A stretch of 64,000 bases of DNA from Hyphomicrobiales bacterium (GCA_900470195.1 UEIJ01000007.1:1-64000); one strand, 5' to 3'. Counted from the first letter of the stretch, positions 47,191 through 58,663 are shown. Translations and numbers: made by a program. The notes: generated from the sequence alone by a model not told the origin.

Positions 47191-47366
47191 AAGCGGCGTC
47201 GGTGCTCACCACCGACCGGAACCCTGTTTTCACTTCCAGACTGACCAAGCCTGAAAAGCATACGAAACCGCCACGGCATGCCCTGCCGGGCGGTTCGAAC
47301 GCGGCCTTATAGGCTCAAAGACCGCAAAAGGCAATGCCCGAATTGGGCTGAATCGCCATCTAGACG

Positions 47367-47981
47367 TCAATAAAGGTGCAGGAGCACCGGCAGAACATTG
47401 GTATCCTGCAAATATTCCACGAACTCGAAAAACGGATAGGCGACGAAAAACACCAGACCATCCGTGAAGGTGCGGTAAAGCCGGTCGGGACGGACGATCA
47501 GCTCCTTGTCGTCACGAAACAGCGAAAGCTTCGGGAAAAAGCGCGGGACACTGGCGCAATAGGCTTCATACGGCTTGCCGAAATTCTGCCGGAGGAACTT
47601 CTCTTCCGTCCGGATGACAACGGAAAAAGCGAGATAGCAAAGCACGCCGAAAGTAATCGCAATGATGAGACTGCCGGTCTGCGCGCCGATACCCATCGCA
47701 CCTATGCTGCTGAAGACATAAAGCGGATTGCGCGTGACCGAATAGGGCCCGCTCTGCACGATTTCCGCGCTCTTGCGCCCGCCGATATAGAGTGTGCACC
47801 ACATGCGGCCGATAATGGCCGCAACGATCAGGCTGAGGCCGAAAGCCTCAATATATTCGTGAAAATGCCCGGTCGATCGCGAGCCTACGAAAAGCAGCGC
47901 CACAACCAGAAGCACCACTACGATGCCGATTGCGAGGCGCCGCCGCTGCTGATATTTCCCCAGTTCGCCCAAAGTCTTCAT
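47367..47981 (-). CDS. Isoprenylcysteine methyltransferase-family membrane protein (204 aa)
   Basis: Integral membrane protein with about five helices (IGIVVVLLVVALLFVG, FGLSLIVAAIIGRMW and others). The C-terminal ICMT/PEMT signature is GPYSVTRNPLYVFSSIGAMG, then RTEEKFLRQNFGKPYEAYCA and VPRFFP, which bind SAM and the lipid substrate. Bacterial members methylate small lipophilic or prenylated substrates; the actual one is unknown. It lies downstream of infC after a terminator, on the same strand, so it likely has its own promoter. Confidence 0.85.
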   Translation of the reverse strand: MKTLGELGKYQQRRRLAIGIVVVLLVVALLFVGSRSTGHFHEYIEAFGLSLIVAAIIGRMWCTLYIGGRKSAEIVQSGPYSVTRNPLYVFSSIGAMGIGAQTGSLIIAITFGVLCYLAFSVVIRTEEKFLRQNFGKPYEAYCASVPRFFPKLSLFRDDKELIVRPDRLYRTFTDGLVFFVAYPFFEFVEYLQDTNVLPVLLHLY

Positions 47982-48017
47982 TGTATTTCCGTTATCTCAT
48001 ATTTGTCCGGGCAAATG

Positions 48018-48041
48018 AAAAGCCGCCCGAAGGCGGCTTTT
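48018..48041 (-). terminator. infC terminator
   Basis: 10-bp stem AAAAGCCGCC / GGCGGCTTTT with a CGAA tetraloop and T-rich tail, 20 bp after the infC stop. Confidence 0.9.
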
Positions 48042-48060
48042 CCAAGGCATTTCGAAATGT

Positions 48061-48597
48061 TCAGCGCGGAGCGAGAACCATCATCATCTGACGGCCTTCA
48101 AGCTTCGGCTCGGACTCGACCTTGGCGATTTCGACAGTGTCTTCCTTGACGCGCTGCAAAAGCTTCATGCCAAGTTCCTGGTGCGCCATTTCGCGTCCGC
48201 GGAAACGCAAGGTAACCTTGACCTTGTCGCCTTCCTCAAAGAAACGCTGAGCAGCCTTCATCTTCACCTCATAATCATGGGTGTCGATGTTCGGTCGCAT
48301 CTTGATTTCCTTGATTTCAACCGTTTTCTGCTTCTTGCGCGCTTCGGCGGCCTTTTTCTGATTCTGATACTTCAGCTTGCCGAGGTCGACGATCTTGCAA
48401 ACCGGAGGCTCCGCGTTCGGCACGATCTCGACGAGATCGAGACCTGCTTCTTCAGCCATGGCGATAGCTTCCTGAATGGAAACATCACCGTGGTTCTGGC
48501 CTTCGGCATCGATAAGCTGAACCCGGGGAACCCGGATATCACGGTTGGAGCGCGGTCCGTCTTTCTGAACCGGCGTCGCTCTGAAGGGTCGGCGAAT
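48061..48597 (-). CDS. infC: Translation initiation factor IF-3 (AUU start)
   Basis: 178-aa factor that keeps 30S and 50S subunits apart and checks start-codon pairing. The best start is ATT at 48597: AGGAG lies 9 nt upstream (48607-48611), and the frame reads [20 protein letters not shown], then [20 protein letters not shown], the normal IF-3 N-domain. The first in-frame ATG (48459) would remove ~46 residues of it. IF-3 discriminates against AUU, so it represses its own synthesis, as known in E. coli. The C-domain includes [20 protein letters not shown] and [13 protein letters not shown]. Confidence 0.95.
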   Translation of the reverse strand: MRRPFRATPVQKDGPRSNRDIRVPRVQLIDAEGQNHGDVSIQEAIAMAEEAGLDLVEIVPNAEPPVCKIVDLGKLKYQNQKKAAEARKKQKTVEIKEIKMRPNIDTHDYEVKMKAAQRFFEEGDKVKVTLRFRGREMAHQELGMKLLQRVKEDTVEIAKVESEPKLEGRQMMMVLAPR

Positions 48598-48895
48598 GGT
48601 CGTTATCTCCTAATTGTTACGTCTCATGCGGTCGGATGCTTGCTGCCAGACGGCATGTCCCCGATCAAACCACAGTTGATCGCGGAAATGTCGTCAAGCA
48701 CGCGGCGAAGTCAATAGCATCTTTGACAGGAAAAATCACCCCCGCGTGATAAACGTGCTTTTTATCATCATTTCGCGGCGGACAAGCGGCATATCGGTCA
48801 CATTTCCCGTCATTTCAAGGGCATCGCCCCACATGGCGGGTTTTCTCTCTTTTGGGAACATGCCAAAACAGCCCGGTAAATTAAGGAGATCTGAC

Positions 48896-49675
48896 ATGGA
48901 CGTTGCGGGGCCGGAATTCATCGACGTGGACGGAGCGAAAATCGCCCTGCGTCACAGAGCCGGAAGCAAGTCTCCGGGCGTCGTCTGGCTCGGCGGCTAT
49001 CGTTCGGACATGCTGGGCACCAAAGCCGCGGTTCTCGATGACTGGGCCGGGCAGACCGGCCACAGCGCGCTCAGGCACGACTATTCCGGCCACGGCGAAT
49101 CGGGCGGCGATTTCAATCAGGGCACCATCTCGCGTTGGCTCGCCGAAAGTCTTGCCGTTTACCGGCAGTTTGCCAAAGGCCCGCAGATTCTCGTCGGCTC
49201 CTCCATGGGCGGATGGATCGCGCTGCGCATGGCGCAGGAACTCAAGAAGGAAGGCAAGCCGCCTGCCGGCATCGTGCTGATTGCGCCGGCGCCGGATTTT
49301 ACGGCTGTGCTCGTCGAACCCACGCTTTCCGACGCACAGAAAGCCGATCTGCAGGAGAAAGGCTATTTCGAGGAGCCCTCCGAATATTCCCCCAATCCTT
49401 ATATCTATACCCGGGCGCTGATCGAGGATGGCCGGAAGAATCTGGTTCTCAGAGGCATCATCGAGACCGGCTGTCCCGTGCATATCCTTCAAGGGATGCA
49501 GGATCCGGACGTTCCCTACAGGCACGCGCTGACGCTGGTGGAACACCTGCCCGTCGATGACGTGACCCTGACGCTGGTGCGCGACGGCGACCATCGCCTT
49601 TCGCGACCGCAGGACCTCGAACTTCTGATCCGCACCGTATCCGGTCTGGCGGAACGCATCGGCGAAAAATCATAG
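48896..49675 (+). CDS. Alpha/beta hydrolase (259 aa)
   Basis: Serine hydrolase of the alpha/beta fold. The nucleophile elbow is VGSSMGGWIAL (Ser ~100), preceded by the oxyanion region VVWLGGYRSDM. The acid is in LQGMQDPDVPY and the histidine in RDGDHRLSRPQD. It resembles the mitochondrial/proteobacterial ABHD10-like palmitoyl-thioesterase group. The start is ATG 48896 after AAGGAGA; the longer frame to 48746 lacks a ribosome site. It ends 13 bp before the BenE gene, so both may form an operon. Confidence 0.9.
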   Translation: MDVAGPEFIDVDGAKIALRHRAGSKSPGVVWLGGYRSDMLGTKAAVLDDWAGQTGHSALRHDYSGHGESGGDFNQGTISRWLAESLAVYRQFAKGPQILVGSSMGGWIALRMAQELKKEGKPPAGIVLIAPAPDFTAVLVEPTLSDAQKADLQEKGYFEEPSEYSPNPYIYTRALIEDGRKNLVLRGIIETGCPVHILQGMQDPDVPYRHALTLVEHLPVDDVTLTLVRDGDHRLSRPQDLELLIRTVSGLAERIGEKS

Positions 49676-49687
49676 CGGGGCACGATC

Positions 49688-50839
49688 ATGCGTTTTTCGG
49701 TTTTTGCTTCCTCTGCGGTTGCGGCCATTGTCGGCTTCGGCGGCACGCTGGCACTCATCATTGCCGCAGCGCAGGTTTTGGGCGCCACACAGGCCGAAAC
49801 CGCAAGCTGGGTCACGGCTATCTGCCTTGCAATTGCCGCCTCATCCGCCTGGCTCAGCACCCGCTACAAGATGCCCATCATCGCAGCCTGGTCCACACCC
49901 GGGCTGGCGCTGATCGGCGCGAGTGCCGGTTTCACCATGCCGGAAGCGGTCGGCGCTTTCATCGTGACCGCACTGGCACTGGTTGCCACCGGGCTTATCC
50001 GCCAATTGTCGGTGCTCGTTTCACGCATCCCGGCTTCCGTTGCATCGGGCATGCTAGCAGGTGTGCTGCTCAGTTTCGTCATTGCCGCCGCCAAGACCGT
50101 GCCCGGCGATCCAGTTTTCGTTTTGCCGCTGGTGGCGTTGTTCTTCGTCATTCGCCTGTTCAATCCGTCGCTCGCCGTCATTGCGGTTCTGGTCATCGGC
50201 ATGGTCTTTGCTCTGGTCACGGGGCGCTCGCCCGCGCTGCCCGCGCCCGAGATTTCCACGCTTACGCTTATCTGGCCGGAGTTCCACATGGGCGCGATGA
50301 TCGGCATTGCGATCCCGCTCTATCTGGTGACCATGGCGTCGCAAAACCTGCCGGGCTTCGCCGTATTGCGGGCATCAGGCTATGAGCCGCCGACCAGCGC
50401 CTGCCTGCGCGTAACCGGGTTGTTTTCCCTGCTGACGGCTCCTTTCGGCGCTTCGACCACCAATCTTGCCGCGATTTCGGCAGCACTTTGCACCAACCCC
50501 GACGCGCATCCCGATGCCACCAGGCGCTGGCTCACCGGGCCAGTCTATGCCGCGATCTATGTGGTGTTTGCCCTGTTCGGGGCATCACTGGTCGCGATCT
50601 TCGCCGTATTGCCGGTGACACTCATCGCCCTTGTTGCCGGTCTGGCGCTGACAGGCCCTTTCATCAATGCGATGTCATTGGCGCTGAAGGATGAACAGGA
50701 ACGTCTTGCGGCGACCGTAACTTTCGCAGTGACGGCCTCCGGCATGGCCTTTTTCGGCATCGGCTCCGCCTTCTGGGCGCTGATCGCCGGCCTTTGCGTG
50801 ACTTTTCTCGAACATCTTCGCAAAAAAATCTCGAAATAA
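49688..50839 (+). CDS. BenE-family transporter (383 aa)
   Basis: Predicted twelve-helix secondary transporter of the benzoate/H+ symporter (BenE) family in the inner membrane. It has PIIAAWSTPGLALIGASAGF near helix 3, MASQNLPGFAVLRASGYEPP (the conserved family segment ~218-237) and TAPFGASTTNLAAISAALCT with the NLAAI motif. Length is normal for the family. Family members are also found in organisms without benzoate pathways, so the substrate is not assigned. It follows the hydrolase by 13 bp. Confidence 0.92.
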   Translation: MRFSVFASSAVAAIVGFGGTLALIIAAAQVLGATQAETASWVTAICLAIAASSAWLSTRYKMPIIAAWSTPGLALIGASAGFTMPEAVGAFIVTALALVATGLIRQLSVLVSRIPASVASGMLAGVLLSFVIAAAKTVPGDPVFVLPLVALFFVIRLFNPSLAVIAVLVIGMVFALVTGRSPALPAPEISTLTLIWPEFHMGAMIGIAIPLYLVTMASQNLPGFAVLRASGYEPPTSACLRVTGLFSLLTAPFGASTTNLAAISAALCTNPDAHPDATRRWLTGPVYAAIYVVFALFGASLVAIFAVLPVTLIALVAGLALTGPFINAMSLALKDEQERLAATVTFAVTASGMAFFGIGSAFWALIAGLCVTFLEHLRKKISK

Positions 50840-51032
50840 TTACATTGGTTAGGTGAAGAGGGTTGCGAATCCTCCGGTTGCATTCTTGAAAAGCCGCAAT
50901 CTTTTCACCACGTCGAAGTCAAGCCGCCAGAAGAGAATGCTCGCATGGAGCGGGCTGGCAGGCCTTGGTTTCGCGCATGTGGCCGGACGATGTCGGACGG
51001 TCAAAGGCATGCGCTTTTCGACGGAGCAGACC

Positions 51033-51488
51033 ATGACCAATACTGCATTGATCCGCCCGGCATGGACGCCAGCCACGATTGCGCTGATGGTGCTCGGCTT
51101 TTTCCTGTTCTGGCCGCTTGGCCTTGCCATGCTCGCCTATATCCTCTGGGGTGATCGCCTCGAAGGGTTCAAGCGCGGCGTGAACGAGAAGACCGATTCC
51201 ATGTTCGGCTCGTTCCGCAACTGCCGCAAGGGCGAAAGCTTCAACTTTGGCGGCACAACCGGCAACGAGGCTTTTGACGACTGGCGTCGCGCCGAGCTGG
51301 AGCGACTGGCCGAAGAACGCCGTAAACTCGAGGAAGCCCGCGCCGAATTCGAAGCTTATGCTGCAGAACTGCGCCGCGCCCGCGACAAGGAAGAGTTCGA
51401 CCGCTTCATGGCCGAGCGCCGTGCGAGCGCGAAGAAAACTCCTGCCACCCGCGCGAAAGGCGGCAAGGACGACATCACCGATCTTTGA
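51033..51488 (+). CDS. DUF2852 membrane protein (151 aa)
   Basis: Small alphaproteobacterial protein with one long hydrophobic helix (TPATIALMVLGFFLFWPLGL, AMLAYILWG; ~9-37), a loop with FNFGGTTGNEAFDDWRRAEL and a long charged coiled coil (LAEERRKLEEARAEFEAYAA) ending in a basic tail. This is the DUF2852 layout. The start is set at ATG 51033 after GGAGCAG; ATG 51009 is possible. It is probably an inner-membrane protein with a cytoplasmic coiled coil. Function is unknown. Confidence 0.82.
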   Translation: MTNTALIRPAWTPATIALMVLGFFLFWPLGLAMLAYILWGDRLEGFKRGVNEKTDSMFGSFRNCRKGESFNFGGTTGNEAFDDWRRAELERLAEERRKLEEARAEFEAYAAELRRARDKEEFDRFMAERRASAKKTPATRAKGGKDDITDL

Positions 51489-51586
51489 TCGGTAAAACAG
51501 CGTGCAAAATCATTGAACGGCGCGGCATGTCCGCGCCGTTTTTTCCTGTCTTTCACAGAAAAACCCGCCTTTTCAACGCGTTCCAC

Positions 51587-51631
51587 GCAATCCGTACCCG
51601 AAAACCGCTTCGCACTTTTCGGGATGCGCTC
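51587..51631. repeat. Rhizobial palindromic repeat
   Basis: GCAATCCGTACCCGAAAACC-GCTTCGCACTTTTCGGGATGCG is an imperfect palindrome of the dispersed family also seen at 56321-56367 (nearly its reverse complement). It sits in the 170-bp gap after the DUF2852 gene. Confidence 0.7.
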
Positions 51632-51657
51632 CTGCACGAATCGCTTATTCTTAAGAG

Positions 51658-52419
51658 ATGGGCCTTTCCTTTCTTCGGCAAATCAGCGGTAAAGGGGCAT
51701 CCGCTGGCACGACAACGGTTCGCAGCGAGCGCATTCATGCGGTCGCCGGACGAGAACTTCCTTTGCGTGTTTTTGAAAATCCGCGTGCCAAAAGGCTGAC
51801 CTTGCGCATCGAAACCGGCGGCAAGGGATTACGCGTCACGGTTCCTCCCGGACTTCCCGAGCGCGAAGTGCTGAGTTTTCTCAGCCGCCACGCGGGCTGG
51901 ATCGAAAGCCGCATCGCAAAACTGCCCGACCAGCCGGGCGTGCGCGCCGGTATCAAAATTCCCCTGCGCGGCGTGCCGCACAAGATCGTGCATCAGCCCG
52001 GGCGCGGCACGACCGAGCTTCTCGAAGGCAACATCCTGCTCGTCCATGGCGACCCGGCACATCTGCCGCGTCGCGTTGCCGATCACATCAAGCGCGAAGT
52101 GAAGCGCGAGATCGAGGCGCTCGTCGTCCGTCACACCGCCACTGTGGGCCGCAAGGCCAAAGCGGTGCGTTTCAAGGATACGAAGAGCCGCTGGGGATCG
52201 TGTACGTCGGACGGAGTCCTTTCCTTCTCCTGGCGCATCGGCATGGCCCCCGCCCCGGTGATCAATTATCTTGTCGCCCATGAGGTGGCCCATCTCATCG
52301 AGATGAACCATGGGCCGAAATTCTGGAAACTCTGCCATGAGCTTTGCCCCGATACGGAGCGCTGCAAGGCTTGGCTGAAGCGCAATGGCAGCGCATTGCA
52401 GGCTATCGATTTTACATGA
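51658..52419 (+). CDS. YgjP/SprT-like zinc metallopeptidase family protein (253 aa)
   Basis: Member of the DUF45/YgjP (M48-type) metal-dependent hydrolases. KDTKSRWGSCTSDGVLSFSW is followed by INYLVAHEVAHLIEMNHGPK, giving the HExxH zinc site (His~203, Glu204, His207) and the third ligand in HGPKFW. The N-terminal half (PRAKRLTLRIETGGKGLRVT) is the family's beta-rich part. Length is usual. The stop overlaps the next gene start by 4 bp (ATGA), so the two are coupled. Substrate is unknown. Confidence 0.9.
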   Translation: MGLSFLRQISGKGASAGTTTVRSERIHAVAGRELPLRVFENPRAKRLTLRIETGGKGLRVTVPPGLPEREVLSFLSRHAGWIESRIAKLPDQPGVRAGIKIPLRGVPHKIVHQPGRGTTELLEGNILLVHGDPAHLPRRVADHIKREVKREIEALVVRHTATVGRKAKAVRFKDTKSRWGSCTSDGVLSFSWRIGMAPAPVINYLVAHEVAHLIEMNHGPKFWKLCHELCPDTERCKAWLKRNGSALQAIDFT

Positions 52420-53054
52420 AACCATCCATACTGACCGCCGCCAGGGTGCTGTGGGACTATCACTGCATCTATGATCCGCTGGAAACCGCCGATGTCATCA
52501 TCGGGCTTGGCAGCTACGATCCGCGTGTGGCGGAACGGGCAGCCGATCTGTTTTTGTCCGGCATGGCGACGTGGCTGGTGTTTACCGGCAAAAGCGGTCA
52601 CTGGACGGAGAAACTCTATAAGGCCAGCGAAGCGGAAGCCTTTGCCGAAATCGCCATCAAGCGGGGCGTTCCGGAAGAAGCGATCACCGTCGAACCCAAT
52701 GCCACCAATATCGGCGAAAACATAAGGTTCAGCCGCGAAAGGCTGGCGCCCGGCGCCATCAGCGCCATCCTCGTGACCAAGCCGCAGACGCAGCGCCGTG
52801 TTCTCGCAACAGTAGCCCGGCAATGGCCGGAAGCGCGCGCAAGCATCACCGCTCCGCTCACCTCCTTTGAGGATCAGCCGACGGCTGATCATCCGGTCGA
52901 AATGCTTATCCATGAGATGACAGGCGACCTGCAACGCATTCTGGAATATCCCGCCAAGGGCTATCAGATCGCTCAAGCGGTTCCCCTTGAGGTCATGGAA
53001 GCGTATGATTTTCTGATCGCACAGGGTTTTGATGGCCATCCGGTCTCCGAATAG
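52416..53054 (+). CDS. YdcF/ElyC-family protein (DUF218, 212 aa)
   Basis: DUF218-fold protein: ADVIIGLGSYDPRVAERAAD near the N-terminus, WLVFTGKSGHWTEKLYKASE, AITVEPNATNIGENIRFSRE and ILVTKPQTQRRVLATVARQW, the conserved strands of the YdcF family, which lacks a membrane anchor here. YdcF proteins bind nucleotides or SAM; the role is unclear. The start at ATG 52416 overlaps the upstream stop; the longer frame back to 52344 lies inside the metallopeptidase gene. Confidence 0.85.
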   Translation: MKPSILTAARVLWDYHCIYDPLETADVIIGLGSYDPRVAERAADLFLSGMATWLVFTGKSGHWTEKLYKASEAEAFAEIAIKRGVPEEAITVEPNATNIGENIRFSRERLAPGAISAILVTKPQTQRRVLATVARQWPEARASITAPLTSFEDQPTADHPVEMLIHEMTGDLQRILEYPAKGYQIAQAVPLEVMEAYDFLIAQGFDGHPVSE

Positions 53055-53108
53055 ATCGGAATGGACGGAATAGCTTGAGTAGCCCCCCGATTTATGCGAC
53101 GGAAAACC

Positions 53109-55000
<1,892 letters not shown>

Positions 55001-55001
55001 C

Positions 55002-55472
55002 ATGGGTAACGACGTCGCCGAAATCTCCGTTTACAAGCCGCGTGCCGCATGGTTCGACGGCCTGACGACGTGCGGTCCGGCGACGATCAAGCTCAACATC
55101 ATAGAAGCCGATCCGGCCAATCCTGTCGCGGAGGCCGCTGTCGGCCTCGCCCGGCGGCAGATCGAAACCGCTGCCGAAAAACTCACCGCATTGCCGCATC
55201 TGGGCGCTGGCTTTGCCATTCTGCATCAAGGCGAGGAAAGCCTGTGGCTGCTTCTGCACTGGTGGCTTGAGGGCGGCATCGCGACGGAAATCCTCTGGCA
55301 GTCGGAACTCGGCGACGAGGTAGACTTCATGCCCGCACAGCCAATTTTGATGGCCTGCGTGTGGGAACTCGGAATCATAGACTTTGAACGGCGCGTATGG
55401 ATGGAAACGGCGATGGCGGGCAAGCCCGTTGCCGACTATCTGGCGCGCACTTTGCCACGGGGCACGGTATGA
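55002..55472 (+). CDS. Conserved unknown protein between trpB and trpA (156 aa)
   Basis: Soluble protein with no recognised domain. It begins [20 protein letters not shown] and contains [40 protein letters not shown] and [20 protein letters not shown]. Spacing is extremely tight: it starts 1 bp after the trpB stop and its own stop overlaps the trpA start by 4 bp (ATGA). This suggests constant stoichiometry with tryptophan synthase or simple insertion into the operon. The amphipathic Trp-rich centre suggests a protein partner. The start at 54948 in the same frame lies inside trpB and is rejected. Confidence 0.85.
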   Translation: MGNDVAEISVYKPRAAWFDGLTTCGPATIKLNIIEADPANPVAEAAVGLARRQIETAAEKLTALPHLGAGFAILHQGEESLWLLLHWWLEGGIATEILWQSELGDEVDFMPAQPILMACVWELGIIDFERRVWMETAMAGKPVADYLARTLPRGTV

Positions 55473-56308
55473 CTACTCGCATCGACACCAAATTCGCTGA
55501 ACTGAAGGCCGAGGGCCGTCCGGCGCTCGTTACCTATTTCATGGGTGGCGATCCCGACCTGGAAACCTCGCTCAAGGTGATGAAGGCCCTGCCAAAGGCC
55601 GGTGCGGACGTGATCGAGCTTGGCATGCCCTTTTCCGATCCGATGGCGGACGGCCCCGCCATTCAGGCGGCTGGCCTGCGCGCGCTCAATGCCGGCCAGA
55701 CGCTGGCTAAGACGCTGCATATGGCAGCAGAATTCCGCAAGGAAGACGACACCACCCCGATCGTCATGATGGGCTATTACAATCCGATCTATATCTATGG
55801 CGTGGAACGCTTTCTGGCCGATGCCAAGGCTTCCGGCGTGGATGGGCTGATCGTCGTCGATCTTCCTTCCGAAATGGATGCCGAGCTTTGCATTCCGGCC
55901 ATGAGGGCGGGCATCAATTTCATTCGTCTCACCACCCCGACCACCGACGACAAGCGCCTGCCGAAGGTGCTGCATAATTCATCGGGCTTCGTCTATTACG
56001 TCTCGATGAACGGCATTACCGGATCGGCCATTGCCGATACGGCCAAGGTCGGCGAAGCCGTGCGCCACATCAAAAAGAGCACCGATCTGCCGATCTGCGT
56101 CGGTTTCGGCGTCAAGACGCCGGAGCAGGCAGCAGCCATCGCCGCCCATGCCGATGGCGTCGTCGTCGGCACGGCGATTGTCAACGCGATTGCCGGTGAA
56201 CTGGACGAAAACGGCAAGGCGAAGGGCGATCCAGTCGCCGCCGCAACCCGGCTTGTCCACGCTCTTGCAGAGAGCGTGCGCGCCACACGCCTTGAAGCCG
56301 CCCAATAA
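55469..56308 (+). CDS. trpA: Tryptophan synthase alpha chain
   Basis: 279-aa TIM barrel that cleaves indole-glycerol phosphate and channels indole to TrpB. The catalytic Glu is in [20 protein letters not shown] and the Asp in [26 protein letters not shown] and [20 protein letters not shown] are family signatures. The start is ATG 55469 overlapping the stop of the preceding gene; the longer frame to 55397 lies inside that gene. accD follows after 118 bp with a palindromic repeat between. Confidence 0.98.
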   Translation: MTTRIDTKFAELKAEGRPALVTYFMGGDPDLETSLKVMKALPKAGADVIELGMPFSDPMADGPAIQAAGLRALNAGQTLAKTLHMAAEFRKEDDTTPIVMMGYYNPIYIYGVERFLADAKASGVDGLIVVDLPSEMDAELCIPAMRAGINFIRLTTPTTDDKRLPKVLHNSSGFVYYVSMNGITGSAIADTAKVGEAVRHIKKSTDLPICVGFGVKTPEQAAAIAAHADGVVVGTAIVNAIAGELDENGKAKGDPVAAATRLVHALAESVRATRLEAAQ

Positions 56309-56320
56309 ATCGTCCATTTA

Positions 56321-56367
56321 AAGCGCATCCTAAAAAGTGCGAAGCGGTTTTTGGGCAAGATGCGCGC
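56321..56367. repeat. Rhizobial palindromic repeat between trpA and accD
   Basis: AGCGCATCCTAAAAAGTGCG / AAGCGGTTTTTGGGCAAGAT followed by GCGCGCT, an imperfect ~46-bp palindrome. It is related to the copy at 51587-51631 in opposite orientation. It may form an mRNA hairpin between the two cistrons. Confidence 0.7.
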
Positions 56368-56426
56368 TAAGACTCTAAGCGCCTGACAAGCTCTTTGCCG
56401 AAGAACAAGAAACGGAACCAAACGTC

Positions 56427-57332
56427 ATGAACTGGATCACCAACTACGTCCGTCCGAAGATCAATTCGATGCTCGGCCGCCGTGAAATGCCGGAAAACCT
56501 CTGGATCAAGGATCCGTCGACCGGTGAAATGGTGTTTCACAAGGACCTTGAGAGCAACCAGTTCGTGATCCCGTCCTCGGGCCATCACATGCGCATCAAG
56601 GCAAAGGATCGCCTGCGCTTCTTCTTCGACAATGGCGAATACACCACGCTTGAAGCGCCGAAAGTGCCGGTCGATCCGCTGAAATTCCGTGACGAGAAGA
56701 AATATATCGATCGTCTCAAGGATTATCGCACCCGCACCGGCATGGACGACGCCGTCGTCAACGGCCTCGGCACGATCGAAGGCCTGCCGATTGTCGCGAC
56801 TGTGCAGGATTTCGGCTTCATGGGCGGTTCGCTTGGCATGGGCGCCGGCGAAGCGATCATCCAGGGCTTTGAAAAGGCCATCGAGCTGAAGCGCCCGCTG
56901 GTCCTGTTCGCCGCTTCGGGCGGCGCGCGTATGCAGGAAGGCATCCTGTCGCTCATGCAGCTTCCGCGCACCACGGTTGCCGTGGAAATGCTGAAAGAAG
57001 CCGGCCTGCCCTATATCGTCGTCCTCACCAATCCGACCACCGGCGGCGTAACGGCTTCCTACGCCATGCTGGGCGATATTCATATTGCCGAACCCGGCGC
57101 ACTGATCGGCTTTGCCGGACCGCGCGTCATTGAACAGACAATCCGCGAAAAGCTGCCTGAAGGCTTCCAGAGCGCCGATTATCTCATGGAACATGGCATG
57201 GTCGACATGGTCGTTTCGCGCCTTGAACTGAAGAGCACGATTGCGCGCCTGCTCAAGATCATGACCAAGCAGCCTGCCAACAGCGATATTCCGGACGGCA
57301 AGAAGACGGAAGCAGACAGCAAGGCAGCCTGA
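56427..57332 (+). CDS. accD: Acetyl-CoA carboxylase carboxyltransferase beta subunit
   Basis: Beta subunit of the carboxyltransferase (with AccA) that makes malonyl-CoA, 301 aa. The crotonase-fold core is present: [60 protein letters not shown] and [20 protein letters not shown]. The N-terminal zinc-ribbon region ([33 protein letters not shown]) has lost all four cysteines found in the E. coli subunit. It is followed after 2 bp by folC, the common accD-folC pairing. Confidence 0.97.
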   Translation: MNWITNYVRPKINSMLGRREMPENLWIKDPSTGEMVFHKDLESNQFVIPSSGHHMRIKAKDRLRFFFDNGEYTTLEAPKVPVDPLKFRDEKKYIDRLKDYRTRTGMDDAVVNGLGTIEGLPIVATVQDFGFMGGSLGMGAGEAIIQGFEKAIELKRPLVLFAASGGARMQEGILSLMQLPRTTVAVEMLKEAGLPYIVVLTNPTTGGVTASYAMLGDIHIAEPGALIGFAGPRVIEQTIREKLPEGFQSADYLMEHGMVDMVVSRLELKSTIARLLKIMTKQPANSDIPDGKKTEADSKAA

Positions 57333-57334
57333 TC

Positions 57335-58663
57335 GTGACAGAAAAAGCCGCCGCCGCAATCGAGCGGCTTATGCAGTTGCATCCAAAGGGTTTTGATCTT
57401 TCCCTGGACCGCATCCGCGGACTTCTGGAGAAGCTTGGCAATCCGCATCTGAAGCTGCCGCCGGTCATCCATATCGCCGGAACCAATGGCAAGGGATCGG
57501 CGACGGCTTTCTGCCGCGCCCTTCTGGAAGCAGGCGGCTTTGACGTTCACGTCCACACCTCGCCGCATCTCGTCCATTGGCACGAGCGCTATCGTCTGGC
57601 GGCGCCCGGTAGCGGAAAGCTGGTCAGCGACGATGTTCTGGCCGACGCCATAGAGCGCGTTGCAGCGGCAAATGGCGGACAGCATATCACTGTTTTTGAG
57701 ATTTTGACGGCGGTCGCCTTCGTGCTCTTTTCCGAGCATCCGGCGGATGTCGTCGTCATGGAAGTCGGTCTCGGCGGACGTTTCGACGCCACCAATGTCA
57801 TTACCGATCCCGCCGTCTCGCTCATCATGCCGGTCTCTATCGACCATCAGGCCTATCTGGGCGACCGCGTGGAACTGATCGCTGCTGAAAAAGCCGGTAT
57901 CATCAAGAAGGATTGCCCGGTCGTGGTTGGGTTCCAGCCTTTCGATGCGGCGCGCGAAGTGCTCGTCTCGACCGCCGACCGGCTTGGCTGTCCGGTGTCG
58001 GTCTATGGGCAGGATTTCCTCGCCTTCGAGGAACACGGTCGCATGGTGTTCCAGAACGAGGACGGCCTGATCGACCTGCCATTGCCGCGCCTGCCCGGAC
58101 GCCACCAGATTTCCAACGCCGCAGCGGCGATCGAAGCCGTGCAGATGGCTGGTTTCAGCCTGACCGACAAAGCCGTCGAAAAGGCGCTGATGGTGGTGGA
58201 CTGGCCCGCCCGCATGCAGCGGCTGACCCACGGAGCGCTCGTCGACATGGCTCCGGCTGCATCCGAAATCTGGCTCGATGGCGGTCATAATCCGGGTGCA
58301 GGCGCAGTGATCGCGGAAGCTTTCGGCGATCTTGAGGAGCGCAATGCACGCCCGCTGTTCCTCATCACGGGCATGATCAACACCAAGGACCCGGTCGGCT
58401 ATTTCGAAGCCTTTTCCGGCATGGCGCGGCATGTTTTCACCGTGCCGATCCCGTCCAGCGATGTGGGTATACCCAATGATGAGCTGGCTGTTTCAGCGCA
58501 GAAGGCCAATCTCTCGGCGGAGCCCGTTCATTCGGTTGCCAACGCGTTGAAACTTCTGCGCGACACCTGGCCCCCGGATGAAGTGCCGCCTCGTATCCTG
58601 ATCGGCGGATCGCTTTATCTTGCGGGTGAAGTCCTGCGAGACAATGGAACTCCGCCTGTTTGA
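57335..58663 (+). CDS. folC: Folylpolyglutamate / dihydrofolate synthase
   Basis: Mur-ligase-family enzyme adding glutamate to dihydropteroate and folates, 442 aa. The P-loop is HIAGTNGKGSATAFCRALLE (~46-65). ITVFEILTAVAFVLFSEHPA, VVMEVGLGGRFDATNVI and SIDHQAYLGDRVELIAAEKA (carbamylated-lysine region) and the C-terminal ligase part with WLDGGHNPGAGAVI follow. The start is GTG 57335, 2 bp after accD. It is cotranscribed with accD. Confidence 0.97.
   Translation: MTEKAAAAIERLMQLHPKGFDLSLDRIRGLLEKLGNPHLKLPPVIHIAGTNGKGSATAFCRALLEAGGFDVHVHTSPHLVHWHERYRLAAPGSGKLVSDDVLADAIERVAAANGGQHITVFEILTAVAFVLFSEHPADVVVMEVGLGGRFDATNVITDPAVSLIMPVSIDHQAYLGDRVELIAAEKAGIIKKDCPVVVGFQPFDAAREVLVSTADRLGCPVSVYGQDFLAFEEHGRMVFQNEDGLIDLPLPRLPGRHQISNAAAAIEAVQMAGFSLTDKAVEKALMVVDWPARMQRLTHGALVDMAPAASEIWLDGGHNPGAGAVIAEAFGDLEERNARPLFLITGMINTKDPVGYFEAFSGMARHVFTVPIPSSDVGIPNDELAVSAQKANLSAEPVHSVANALKLLRDTWPPDEVPPRILIGGSLYLAGEVLRDNGTPPV

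Noticed and set aside
57179..58432. 417-codon minus-strand frame opposite accD/folC
   Set aside because: Antisense shadow of GC-rich coding sequence.
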